A DNA stretch of 64,000 nucleotides from Helianthus annuus (lineage: Eukaryota; Streptophyta; Magnoliopsida; Asterales; Asteraceae), in assembly GCF_002127325.2 (NCBI RefSeq), contig NC_035433.2, positions 78,310,079 through 78,374,078 on the forward strand, given 5' to 3'. Positions within the stretch are counted from its first letter, which is position 1. Each line of letters starts with the position of its first letter. Of this stretch, positions 54,060 through 63,300 are shown piece after piece. The translations under genes were made by a program, and so were the position numbers. Below the pieces are notes generated by a model. It saw nothing but the letters and a program-made list of their open reading frames with translations. It ran no database searches and was not told where the DNA came from.

Positions 54060-54760
54060 CAATTTTCTACTAACAAAAGAAATAGGGTGTGCCTATTGGC
54101 ACACTAAAGTGCCTATTGGCACACCAAACCCAAGCAAAATTAGGGTTTATCTACGTGGTCAATACGCAGCGTATAGGGTTAACCCTCTATGCTGCGTATT
54201 GACCTATACGCTGCGTATATAAACCATGGATCTCAGTGCCTAATAACCAATCATTGCATAGAAAACAAGGTTTATATACGCTGCGTATAAGTCTCTAAGC
54301 AGCGTATATAAACCATCTGAAATTTTGGGGTCATTTTGGTAGGTTTGAAGCATCAGTTTTTCACAAAGTTTATATACGCTGCGTAGAGACCTATATGCAG
54401 CATATATAAAGGTCTGAAAATGTCCTTTATACCCTTGTGATGAGGCTATACGAAGCTAAACACAAGGGTAGTGTGTCATTTTCGTCTCATACGCTGCGTA
54501 GGGATCTATACGCAGCGTATATAAAGCTCAATTTTTTGTATTTTTTTGTGTATTTCTTTGTTTATTTATAAAAAAAAGAAACTTATTTATAAAAAACAAT
54601 ATTATTGGTAATACAAATATAAATTATAAATATTAAAAATAATACAAATATTATGAATTATAAAAATTAAAAATAATACAAATATTATGAATTATAAAAA
54701 TTAAAAATAATACAAACTTTATGAACTATAAAAATAAAAAATAATACAAATATTATGAAT
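54060..54760. repeat. Palindrome-rich repeat: GTGCCTATTGGCAC and TATACGCTGCGTATA words
   Basis: Begins with a hairpin of GTGCCTATTGGCAC (54088 and 54109). From 54150 to 54540, TACGCTGCGTAT or its reverse ATACGCAGCGTAT occurs about ten times with AAACC or CTC spacers. From 54590 a ~55-bp AT-rich unit (AATAATACAAATATTATGAA) repeats four times. No gene. Confidence 0.7.
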
Positions 54761-55596
54761 TACAAGACCTATAGAGAACTTATACGAGACTTACACTATA
54801 CTCTATACGATACGATACGATATAACACCCGTATAGGCCTATAGGCGTGGTTTAGGTCGCGTATTGACCTCGTATAAGCCTATAAGTGTGATATCGTATC
54901 GTATAGGTGTGGTTTAGGTCTCGTATTGACCTCGTACTGGCCTATAGGTGTGGTTTAGGTCCCGTATAGGCCTATACGGAACCTGAACCACACCTATAGG
55001 TCTATACGGGACCTAAAACACACCCATAGGCCTATACGGGACATATATACACCTATAGACCTATACGAGTGTTATATCGTATCGTATAGTAGCGTATCGT
55101 GTTGCATCGTATCGTATAGTGTATAGTATAAGTCTCGTATAGGTTCCATGTAGGTCTTGTATACGCCTATAGGCCTACACGGGACCTAAACCACACCTAT
55201 CGGCCTATACGAGACATATATACACCTATAGACCTATACGGGTGTTATATCGTATCGCATAGTAGCGTATCGTGTTGCACCATATCGTATAGTGTATAGT
55301 ATAAGTCTCGTATACGTTCCATGTAGGTATTGTATATGCCTATAGGCCTAGACGGGACGTAAACCACATCTATAGGCCTATACGGGACATATATACACCT
55401 ATAGACCTATACGGGTGTTATATCGTATCGTATAGTAGTGTATCATGTTGCATCATATCGTATAGTGTATAGTATAAGTCTCGTATACGTTCCATGTAGG
55501 TCTTGTATATGCCTATAGGCCTACACGGGACCTAAACCACATCTATAGGCCTATACAGGACATATATACACCTATAGACCTTTACGGTTGTTATAT
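54760..55596. repeat. 173-bp tandem array of CGTATAGGCCTATACG-type palindromes
   Basis: The phrase ACATATATACACCTATAGAC recurs at 55041, 55214, 55387 and 55560, exactly 173 bp apart. Each unit contains CCTATAGGCCTA and ATCGTATCGTATAG motifs. The units are highly similar; the part before 54960 is a shorter, scrambled version. RE8 interrupts the array at 55596. Confidence 0.85.
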
Positions 55597-56452
55597 TGTT
55601 GGTCCCCTTTGACGGCCCTGTTAGAACGGTGCAACTTTCTTCAGTCGTTGTGACGGGTGTTTGTGAAGTATATAAATATTCAAAAGAGTAAAAAATATAG
55701 ACAGTGAGAGCGATATATCTTCAATAATTAATTCTTATTAATCAAAGAAGAAGGGGTCGATCCGAGAATAAACTCGAATCTAAATGTCACCCCCTGTCCA
55801 AATCAGGGGGTAAACTCTCATGAAAACTCTATATGAAATATTACAATAAAAAGGCACACATAATTCCTACCAAGGAATTATGTATTTATAGAGATTTCTA
55901 TGATTCTATCTCAAATGTGATTGGTTGTTGGTATGTGTGCCCATCCACTTGCATGTGCCTTATCTTTTATTCACCAACGTGTCTTTCTTTCTGTTGAAAC
56001 CTTCCATTTGAGATATATATTTTCTAATGAAAAAGCTAGAGATTCCTTTTTAGGAAAAAGGAATCTTTTTCCTTTTCTGATGAATGCTTACCAAAAAGAA
56101 AGATTCTTTATTTTTTTTCTTTCTGATGATGGCTTTTTCTAAAAGAAAATTCCTTTTTCTTTTTGTTATGGTAGCATTTCATAGAAAATATATTATGTGT
56201 TAATAAGGTATATTATCTTACAATTCTTTGACTTTTTATCTTGTAAACACCATAATGTTTCGCTAATACTTTGAAGTCTTGTAATCTTTGCCGAGATCTT
56301 TAATCAAAGAATTTAGAAGCTTCATAATTTTTTCTTTCTCGGTCTTCATATTTAGAGCTTCTAGGACGGTTCGTCGGTCGGTTCATGTTGACGAAATTAT
56401 TTCTAAGTACTTAAACTATTTTTAACAACAAATACAATAAAGTTGCCTAACA
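55597..56452 (-). repeat. RE8 3' LTR
   Basis: Starts TGTTGGTCCCC and ends TTGCCTAACA. A TATA-like CTATAAATACAT (minus strand) lies near 55882-55894. A direct repeat of AAAGGAATCTTTTTC-type words occurs at 56040-56160. Boundaries are inferred from the TG/CA ends and the adjacent PPT. Confidence 0.55.
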
Positions 56453-56819
56453 GTCACCCCCTATTTGTTGTTAAAAATACAAACAATGCACTTATACTTA
56501 GAAAAAACAAATAAACTTTCTGAAGAAGTATCTTTCTTTTCCTCTTAGCACGTTATCATGTAGGCAACTTTTTAGTGATATTCGTTGACTGTATCTTCAT
56601 TGGCTTGAAAGTTTATTTGGCAAACGTCCGACTTTTTATGGATGATCATCTGATTATATTTCTTTTGTTGTTATAATTCTTCACCTCGATTTATACTTTC
56701 ACCTAAATGTAAGCAATATATCTTGTATCACTAGGATATAAGTATCTTCTATCCAATATAGGATAAGTGTTTAGGCTGTCGATTGATGAGGCTTCAAAAA
56801 ATAACGAATAATGCAAGCC

Positions 56820-57260
56820 AAAAATAATGATCTTGAACCGTCGATTTTTTTTTCTTTTTTTTTCGGATCAGAAAATCTGATGAATCTGATGAAATTTCTG
56901 ATAAAACCGAAAAAAACGTTTTTTTTTAACAGAATTTCTGATATTTTCTGATCAATCTGATCACATTTCTGATAAAATAATCAGATAATAAAATCTGATA
57001 AAAGTTTTTTTTAACAGAATTTCTGATATTTTCTGATTAATCTGATCACATTTCTGATAAAATAATCAGAAAATCTGATAAAAGTTTTTTTTTCTTTTTT
57101 TTTTAACAGAATTTCTGATGGAATCTGATCAATCTGATGACATTTCTGATAAAATAATCAGAAAATCTGAAAAAAAAAAGTTTTTTTTTAATAGAAAATC
57201 TGACGAACGCATCAGAAACAGAAAATCTGGCGAACGCATCAGAAAATTCGATTTTTTTTT
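56820..57260. repeat. RE8 interior tandem repeat rich in ATCAGAAAATCTGAT words
   Basis: Three to four units of about 90 bp, each with an A/T homopolymer, AACAGAATTTCTGAT, CTGATCAATCTGATCAC and ATAATCAGAAAATCTGA. Numerous self-complementary TTCTGAT/ATCAGAA words could fold. No coding. Confidence 0.7.
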
Positions 57261-57390
57261 TTTAAGATGAGAGGGAATAAGTAAGGAAAAGAGATATTAT
57301 TTACACATATTTTTCCGGTAGAAGCCTAAGTACATGTTCTTTTCTTCAAGGAATATTTTGTGAAAACTTTTTAAAAGATAATAAATATGA

Positions 57391-58031
57391 TGTTGGTGCA
57401 CTTGTGTCTGTACTTTGTCTGTATTCGGTCTGTATATAAACGATGTTCTAAGTCTGTAAGTTGACCAAGTCAACCATCCTCCGGTTTGACTTGGTCAAAC
57501 AGTTAGAAAGTAGTTGTCTGTCTCGAAGGATAGCTCCTCGAAGGATACTGTTGATCCTTCGAGGTTCTCGAAAGATATGCTTCGATTGTTAGACCTCGAA
57601 GGATCATCCTTCGAGGTGATTGCTGATCATTCGAACATATTGTCATCGATAGATGATCCTTCGGACTATCTATCGGATCCTTCGGACATGACCTGCTGTG
57701 TTTGGGTATATATACCCATGCATTGTGTTGAGTTCAGTAGTGAGACAGATAGACAGATAGAACACACACATCCGAGAGATAGCTTTGAGAGCATTCTGTC
57801 CGAAACTCACACACACACTTTGAGAGTTTACAAGTTAGGTTTGTAAACATTGTGCTTGTAACCGAAACCTTCATTTGCATTAATACAAGTTGTGTTAATC
57901 GGTGAACCCGTGTGTGTTGTGTTTATACTTGCTTAATCCCGGTTTGCTTGCTAGCTTGGATTCCGCACTCGCTAGTGGGTTAGTATAACAAGGTTTGAGG
58001 TTCGTCATCCTCCGACAAAAAGGGACCTACA
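57391..58031 (+). repeat. RE7 5' LTR
   Basis: 641 bp, TGTTGGTGCACTTG to GGGACCTACA. About ten TCGAAGGAT/ATCCTTCGA words lie between 57520 and 57690. TATA box GGGTATATATACCC near 57705, itself palindromic. Preceded by TATGA, one half of the target duplication. Confidence 0.85.
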
Positions 58032-58033
58032 AG

Positions 58034-58045
58034 TGGTATCAGAGC
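58034..58045 (+). promoter_or_regulatory. RE7 primer binding site (tRNA-Met-i)
   Basis: Exact TGGTATCAGAGC, two bases after the LTR end. Confidence 0.92.
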
Positions 58046-58837
58046 TTGGCTCTTTACCTTGTTTAAAACCGGGTTATTCAAGTTCTTGGTGTGTGTTTGA
58101 ACACTTGGTTTAACACCCGTTTTTGGTTGGTTTTTCTACACTTTTAAACTGGAAAACGTGTTTTAAACTTACCGGGAGTGTTCATAAGTGGGTTGGGTAA
58201 CTTAAAACTTGTTTTTGAGTGTGTTGGTAATTTCCGGCCATATCTCCGGTCAATATTCCGGTGACCGGTTCTGGATAAGGTTATCTATTTTGGGTAAAGT
58301 TTTCAAAGTTGGTGGGAAAGTACATCTGACCATATCCTTTCTGCCGAAAGTTGACTTACCAACCCATCACCTTTTCACCAACCTATCACATCAACGTCAG
58401 TTGTGTCAGAGGGTCTCGAAAGATATCTTTCGACATCGAAAGACCATCTTTCGATCAAGGAAGGCTCGAAAGATCATCATCCTTCGACCCATCCTTCGAA
58501 GTCTGAAACATATCTTTCGACCAAAGGAATCTTTTCGAAAGACAGTTATACGAAAGATAAGGATTTATCTCGAAAGATAAGGATCTTTCAAGTGTGAATC
58601 TTTCGAAGCCATTGCTCGAAAGTCAACAGTGATCTTTCGAACACTGTTGATCATTCGAACAATTGTGATCTTTCGAATATCTTTCGAGTCTGGTCTGTTT
58701 ATTGTTAACAGGTTTCTGTTTTACAGATCGTTCGAACTAGTGGATCTTTCGAATCAGGATCCTTCGGCTGTGTGTGATCTTTCGGGTGGCTATTATCTTC
58801 CGAGACATTGATATAGTATTCATTTTTCTGATCAAAA
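58046..58837 (+). other. RE7 leader with about 25 TCGAAAGAT words
   Basis: Between 58408 and 58800 the word TCGAAAGAT, its reverse ATCTTTCGA, or TCGAAGGAT variants occur every 10-25 bases; several are joined head-to-head (TCGAAAGATATCTTTCGA at 58414-58431). Short frames over this region are not genes. Confidence 0.75.
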
Positions 58838-60922
58838 ATGAATCCAGCATGGGGTAATCCGTCAACTGCAGAGAGCAGTACGTTTTCTGCAAGATCCAGT
58901 GTGCCATGCAATTCTGATATGTATTTTGGAACTTCCAGTACTTCGTTTGCAAGACCCGTTCCACACGCTCCATTAAAAACGGAGTACGTCACAATCACAG
59001 ATTGTTTTGGCAATCCAAAACAAGTTCCTGTAAAGCCAGCTCCCACCACAGACATGTATGGAAATCCATTACCCCCAGTTGCCGTGCAACATCATTATTC
59101 TACTGTAGAATCGTCATTTCTTAATCCCAAGAACAGTAGTCAGACAAAAACGGCGTTGTATGCTGAAATTGTCAAAGATGTCAGCAAGGGTGGATCCTCG
59201 GGGAATAATAACAGTTCTGAACATGTTAGAAGTTCAGATGAAGATGTTTCAACTTCAGTTGAGGGTGATACAACTTCAAGTTCAAGTGAGGATGGATCTG
59301 AATGTGAATCATCAAGGGAGATTGTTGATTCTGATGCAGAAAGGCCAACACCTGAGAGTAATTCCAGTCAGGTATGTGTTGATGAACCAACTCCTGTAGA
59401 TTGTGATAATTGTGCTAGATTAAAGGCAAACATGTCTGAGTTGCAAGGCAAACATGATGCTTTACAAGCTAGTTTGTTTGACTTGCAAGACAAACATGTT
59501 TCATTGAATGCCAAGTGGTGTGAATTGCAAAGCAAACACGAAGCTTTGCAAGAGAAATATGATGTGACATTTATCCACAACCAGAAGTTGACCGTGGATC
59601 TTTCAAAATGCACAGAAGCCAATATGTTTTATGAAAACCATGAAAAAGAATTTAAGTCAATGATTGAGACGTTAAAGAAAGATAAAACTGAATTGACTAA
59701 AATGGTTTCCAGAAAACAAACGGAAATTAATTTGTATATCTCACGTCTTGAGACAATGCAAAAAGAAATGGTCTGTGTAAAAACGGAAAGTGAGGCAATC
59801 CAACTCAAGCTAGATAGCTATTTGAGTTCTAGCTATGTGTTGGATCACATCATTGACGTTCAGAAAGAAAAACGGGATGTCACATGCATAGGATATAAGA
59901 AATGTCCACCACCTGTGAGACACAATTATGATGCCATGCCTGATGAGGAGGATAGAGTGTTCTTCGAACCATCTGTTCCTCTTGATGTGAAGGAGTTTGC
60001 AGCAGGACTCGGATACCAGAAAGAAGTATCCTCAGATTCAAATGTGTCAGCAGATACATCTGTAACTGCTGAACAGAAACAGGATCCTCCAGTTGAGGTT
60101 GAGGATGCTGATTCTTCTGATGATGAATCTGATGATGCTGTTCCAGCAAAGTCTGATGCGGAAATCAGAGATGGGGACATACCTCTCGAGAATTACATTC
60201 TATGTGATCCTCCTGCAAAACCCGCTAAGACTGTTGCAATCGAGTCCTCGTCTGCAAAAGAGTCGGAGGGTGTGAACTTGCTGTACACTCTCGTTGGTGA
60301 TGATAAAATCTACTCTAACAAAGATTTTCCTATTAAAAATGTTAATCAATCTTTAATAAGTAAAGTCTTTGAAGATTCGACAAGTAAGTTTTTGGGAAAG
60401 ACAGGACCACGTGTTACAGTTACACAGTGTCCTCCTATTCCAAAGGCCGAAATTCGGAAACAATTTGGAAATAAGAAATTACCAACAGAGAAGAGGCAGC
60501 CAAATCATATCGAACCTAAAGGAAAGGCACCGACTCAGGGTCAGAAGAAACAGACCCAAAAGAAAAACAAGAATGTGAACTTTGTGAAATCTAAGGGAAC
60601 AGACAAAATTGAAACTTATGAGAACAAATCTAACTTAGATTTTGTTAAACAAGCAACAGTTTTGAAAAGAAATGATCCAAACTGTTCAAAACCTAGTACC
60701 TCGGGATCACAAAGTTCATCATCATCGGTAAGACGAACGCATGATGCTTCGGGGATTGTTGAACGAAGATATTGTTTTGAATGTGGTACACTTGGACACA
60801 TAATTCGAAATTGTCCATATCTTCATAAGTTGAAAGCAAAGATTGATGATCTCCGTGAACAAAATCATGCCGCCCAAGAGAAGAGAATAGAAAAGACAAA
60901 CAGGGCGAAAATCGGAAGATAA
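58838..60922 (+). CDS. RE7 capsid-less Gag-like protein (694 codons)
   Basis: Uninterrupted. Start at 58838 in an A-rich context (AAAAATGAAT) is the first Met after the leader and begins an unusual N-terminus (MNPAWGNPSTAESSTFSARS) with no UBN2 capsid domain. From about residue 107 (YAEIVKDV) it follows other Gags: acidic Ser-rich region, coiled coil (~195-345), CPPPVRHNYDAMPDEED near 365, acidic region, basic tail, and one CCHC knuckle (CFECGTLGHIIRNC) near 645-658. It lacks the first knuckle too. It could bind element RNA and dimerise but not build a shell by itself. RE3 has a decayed relative with the same layout. Confidence 0.8.
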   Translation: MNPAWGNPSTAESSTFSARSSVPCNSDMYFGTSSTSFARPVPHAPLKTEYVTITDCFGNPKQVPVKPAPTTDMYGNPLPPVAVQHHYSTVESSFLNPKNSSQTKTALYAEIVKDVSKGGSSGNNNSSEHVRSSDEDVSTSVEGDTTSSSSEDGSECESSREIVDSDAERPTPESNSSQVCVDEPTPVDCDNCARLKANMSELQGKHDALQASLFDLQDKHVSLNAKWCELQSKHEALQEKYDVTFIHNQKLTVDLSKCTEANMFYENHEKEFKSMIETLKKDKTELTKMVSRKQTEINLYISRLETMQKEMVCVKTESEAIQLKLDSYLSSSYVLDHIIDVQKEKRDVTCIGYKKCPPPVRHNYDAMPDEEDRVFFEPSVPLDVKEFAAGLGYQKEVSSDSNVSADTSVTAEQKQDPPVEVEDADSSDDESDDAVPAKSDAEIRDGDIPLENYILCDPPAKPAKTVAIESSSAKESEGVNLLYTLVGDDKIYSNKDFPIKNVNQSLISKVFEDSTSKFLGKTGPRVTVTQCPPIPKAEIRKQFGNKKLPTEKRQPNHIEPKGKAPTQGQKKQTQKKNKNVNFVKSKGTDKIETYENKSNLDFVKQATVLKRNDPNCSKPSTSGSQSSSSSVRRTHDASGIVERRYCFECGTLGHIIRNCPYLHKLKAKIDDLREQNHAAQEKRIEKTNRAKIGR

Positions 60923-60927
60923 ACCTT

Positions 60928-61527
60928 GTGAAATCAAGAGGGACTGATAAAATTGATACTTTCAAAAACAAATCCAAAAAGGATTCTGTTAAACAAAGTA
61001 AAATTTTGAAAAGAAACAGTCAAAACAACTATACACAACAAACAAACGGTTGTGATGTAGGACCAAGTACCTCTAGATCACGAAGTTCGTCATCCAGCTA
61101 TTATGATACTCCGAGGTTTGTTGAGCGGAGATCATGCTTTGAATGCTGTGAGTATGGGCACATCATTAAGAATTGTCCATATCTCACCAAGAGAAAGACA
61201 AAAATTGATGCCCCCCATGGTAACAATTACCATAAAAGATCTGTTTCACCAAAACAGGACCCTCGTCTTGTTAAACAACGAGCAAAGAAACAGAAAAAGA
61301 AACAAAGAAAAGAAGTTGAAAAGATTTTAAAACCGGAGATTATTCAAACAAAATCTGTTAAATCGGATGTTAAACATGAAAAACAGAAAGAGATTTGGAT
61401 ACCAAAACCGGTAACTGTTTCAGGGGGAGCTACATCAATTCCGAATCATCGGGAAATGGATGTTACAATTCTCGATGATGACGGACGACCCAAGTCTGTG
61501 AAGGCTTGGGTCCCACTCTCCAACTAA
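60928..61527 (+). CDS. RE7 second gag frame: duplicated zinc knuckle and Gag C-terminus
   Basis: Overlapping a frame change, this frame repeats the end of the previous one: KSRGTDKIDTFKNKSKKDSV parallels KSKGTDKIETYENKSNLDFV, and CFECCEYGHIIKNC parallels CFECGTLGHIIRNC. The duplication covers about 350 bp (60580-60920 and 60925-61215). It ends with GRPKSVKAWVPLSN, the conserved Gag C-terminus. Either the second copy is silent or a frameshift joins them. Confidence 0.7.
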   Translation: MKSRGTDKIDTFKNKSKKDSVKQSKILKRNSQNNYTQQTNGCDVGPSTSRSRSSSSSYYDTPRFVERRSCFECCEYGHIIKNCPYLTKRKTKIDAPHGNNYHKRSVSPKQDPRLVKQRAKKQKKKQRKEVEKILKPEIIQTKSVKSDVKHEKQKEIWIPKPVTVSGGATSIPNHREMDVTILDDDGRPKSVKAWVPLSN

Positions 61528-62240
61528 TCTCTGAATGAGTGTGCAGGAAGTTCCAGGAGGAACTATTGATAGTCTTAGGATTGTTGATAGTGGAATGTCC
61601 TTGCACAAGATAGGCGACAGAAGAAATTGTTGCCTTTGATGGAGAGAGAGGAAAGAAAAGGAAAATGTGGCTGAATGAAGTTGCAAAATTCGACCAAATG
61701 AAGAACGTGCCAAAAATTTGGTCATTCTGGTTTTTGATCGGGTCCTCAGGAACGAATGAAGTGAAATGTGTGCCGATGCCTTTGCATGGATTGAACATCC
61801 GCACACCATTTCTGAAAGAGAAAGTCAAGACCTTCGCTGGTACAATGTGGAAGACCAGCCGGACCCGGAGGTTTATGACTTTATTGCTGTCAAGAGACTT
61901 TTCAGTAGTTGCAAATTCGACCTTGAAGTCCACACCGGGTGGATATCCAGTTGGGAGAGTGCTTAGATTCCTTGCAATGCACGGAACAGTTGCAGGATAC
62001 GCCTCAAAATTCTTAATCTCTCCTATACTTGTCGATATTTAAGCTACTTTGTGAATTATTATTATCTCGAACAGCACTCTTTGACCTGACACGTTGATCT
62101 CGGATATCACCTCACACGTGATTGTTTCAATATGAAACTCATCAATGTTGTCATGGTCCGCACCGCTTACCGACATGCCAACTCACTTTTCCAAAATTTG
62201 TTAAATCTTTTCTGATAAAACTTAATTTTGGTAAACGACA
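61528..62240 (+). pseudogene. RE7 pol remnant: protease start joined to RT/RNase H scraps
   Basis: After a gag stop and the acceptor-like TGTGCAG|GA, the pol frame encodes VPGGTIDSLRIVDSG (protease active site), stopping soon after. At 61766-61966 a piece with WIEHPHTISERE is shared with RE3. IAVKRLF near 61890 matches the AVKRIFRYL block of RT. From 62020 SPILVDI and the TSHVIVS region match the RNase H tail through frameshifts. No enzyme can be made. Confidence 0.6.
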
Positions 62241-62334
62241 TTAAGGTCAAGCACAAAAGTAAACCAACATCGGAAAATCATTTTTGTAAATATCTTTGTG
62301 TGTTTTTAAATTTATCTTAGTTTATTGATTTTAG

Positions 62335-63300
62335 GGGGAGTAAATCCAAAATCTGAAAATCCAAAAACATCGAAAAACAAAAGAAAAACAAAAATGAGTT
62401 TCCCGGCGAGCAAAAGAGAAAATGATAGTACATCAGTGGTCTATCCAAACCTCTTTAAACATTAAATGAAAAACGATAAGCAGCTCTATATAAGATGTAT
62501 CGGTAGGCTCACAATCATTTTAAAGTGTGCAGGGTGATATAAATCTTAATCGACTGAAGACCAGGTGGGAACCATTCATTGGCATATGGTCTTAGTACCG
62601 AAATTTCGTTTGATAGATTGCCGAGGTTCTGAGATATTCGGTCTTTATGCTGCTTATCATCTGGGTATCATGGTTGTATCTTTTACCGAAAAATAACGGG
62701 GACCCAAGTCTAGATCTTCCATGATACTATACATACGTGTACATATTACATACTGCATTCGACCTCAATAAGTGATAAACAATCACATGTCCATATCAAA
62801 TAAGTGATAAAATATCACATTTATCCGGGTGTCAAGTTCGTCTCTCTGCTGTACGGAAGTACTGACCTGTTCACGGACTTGCACCTGTGCCCTCATGCAT
62901 ACGAAAATCAAGTTCCTCATCAATAAGTGATTATATCACATAGGGCTTGTTTTCAAATCAAAATAAGTGAGTATCTCACATTTTATACGGTCAAACAGAT
63001 GATAATCGGTATACTCACCGGTAAGATGAACTCTCGTGCATACCTTGATACGGGAATGTGTCGTGATGTGGATGAACACCGGTCGGTAAGTATAAATCAT
63101 ACATTAACGTATCCTCTAAACATGATTACATCTGATAAGTTGAGCTTAAGTGGACAACAATACCGATAATTGTTATAGGATGCTTATCTTAATGTTAACT
63201 AACTGAACAACAAGAGTGTTTTGGCATGACCGTACACTGATATGATTCTCTTACCCTCGAAACTCGCAAAAAGAATGTCTGTAAATATTTATGTACTGCT
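62335..63300 (+). other. RE7 copy of the conserved post-pol non-coding module
   Basis: Collinear with RE3 20500-21460. It contains four hairpins of the form AAGTGAT-n-ATCACA at 62770-62788, 62801-62820, 62924-62940 and 62964-62980, and the landmarks TCGGTAGGCTCACAATCA (62510), TTTGATAGATTGCCGAGG (62608) and GATACGGGAATGTG. The only open stretches are short. Confidence 0.72.

Larger units (their letters stand above)
55597..57390 (-). mobile_element. RE8: partial minus-strand LTR retrotransposon
   Basis: An LTR (55597-56452) is followed by a PPT complement (GTCACCCCCTATT), so this is the 3' LTR of a minus-strand element. The remaining interior (56453-57390) is non-coding and is cut by RE7 at 57391. 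Family unknown. Confidence 0.6.

Noticed and set aside
54150..55596. CRISPR-like array
   Set aside because: Repeats lack unique spacers of constant length, and this is plant nuclear DNA.
55921..56142. 73-codon frame in the RE8 LTR
   Set aside because: AT-rich LTR sequence with AAAGGAATC repeats; no domain.
57514..58811. Serine- and aspartate-rich frames in the RE7 LTR and leader
   Set aside because: They follow the TCGAAAGAT word in different frames (SKD/RKI/LSK repeats), as expected from a 9-base repeat.
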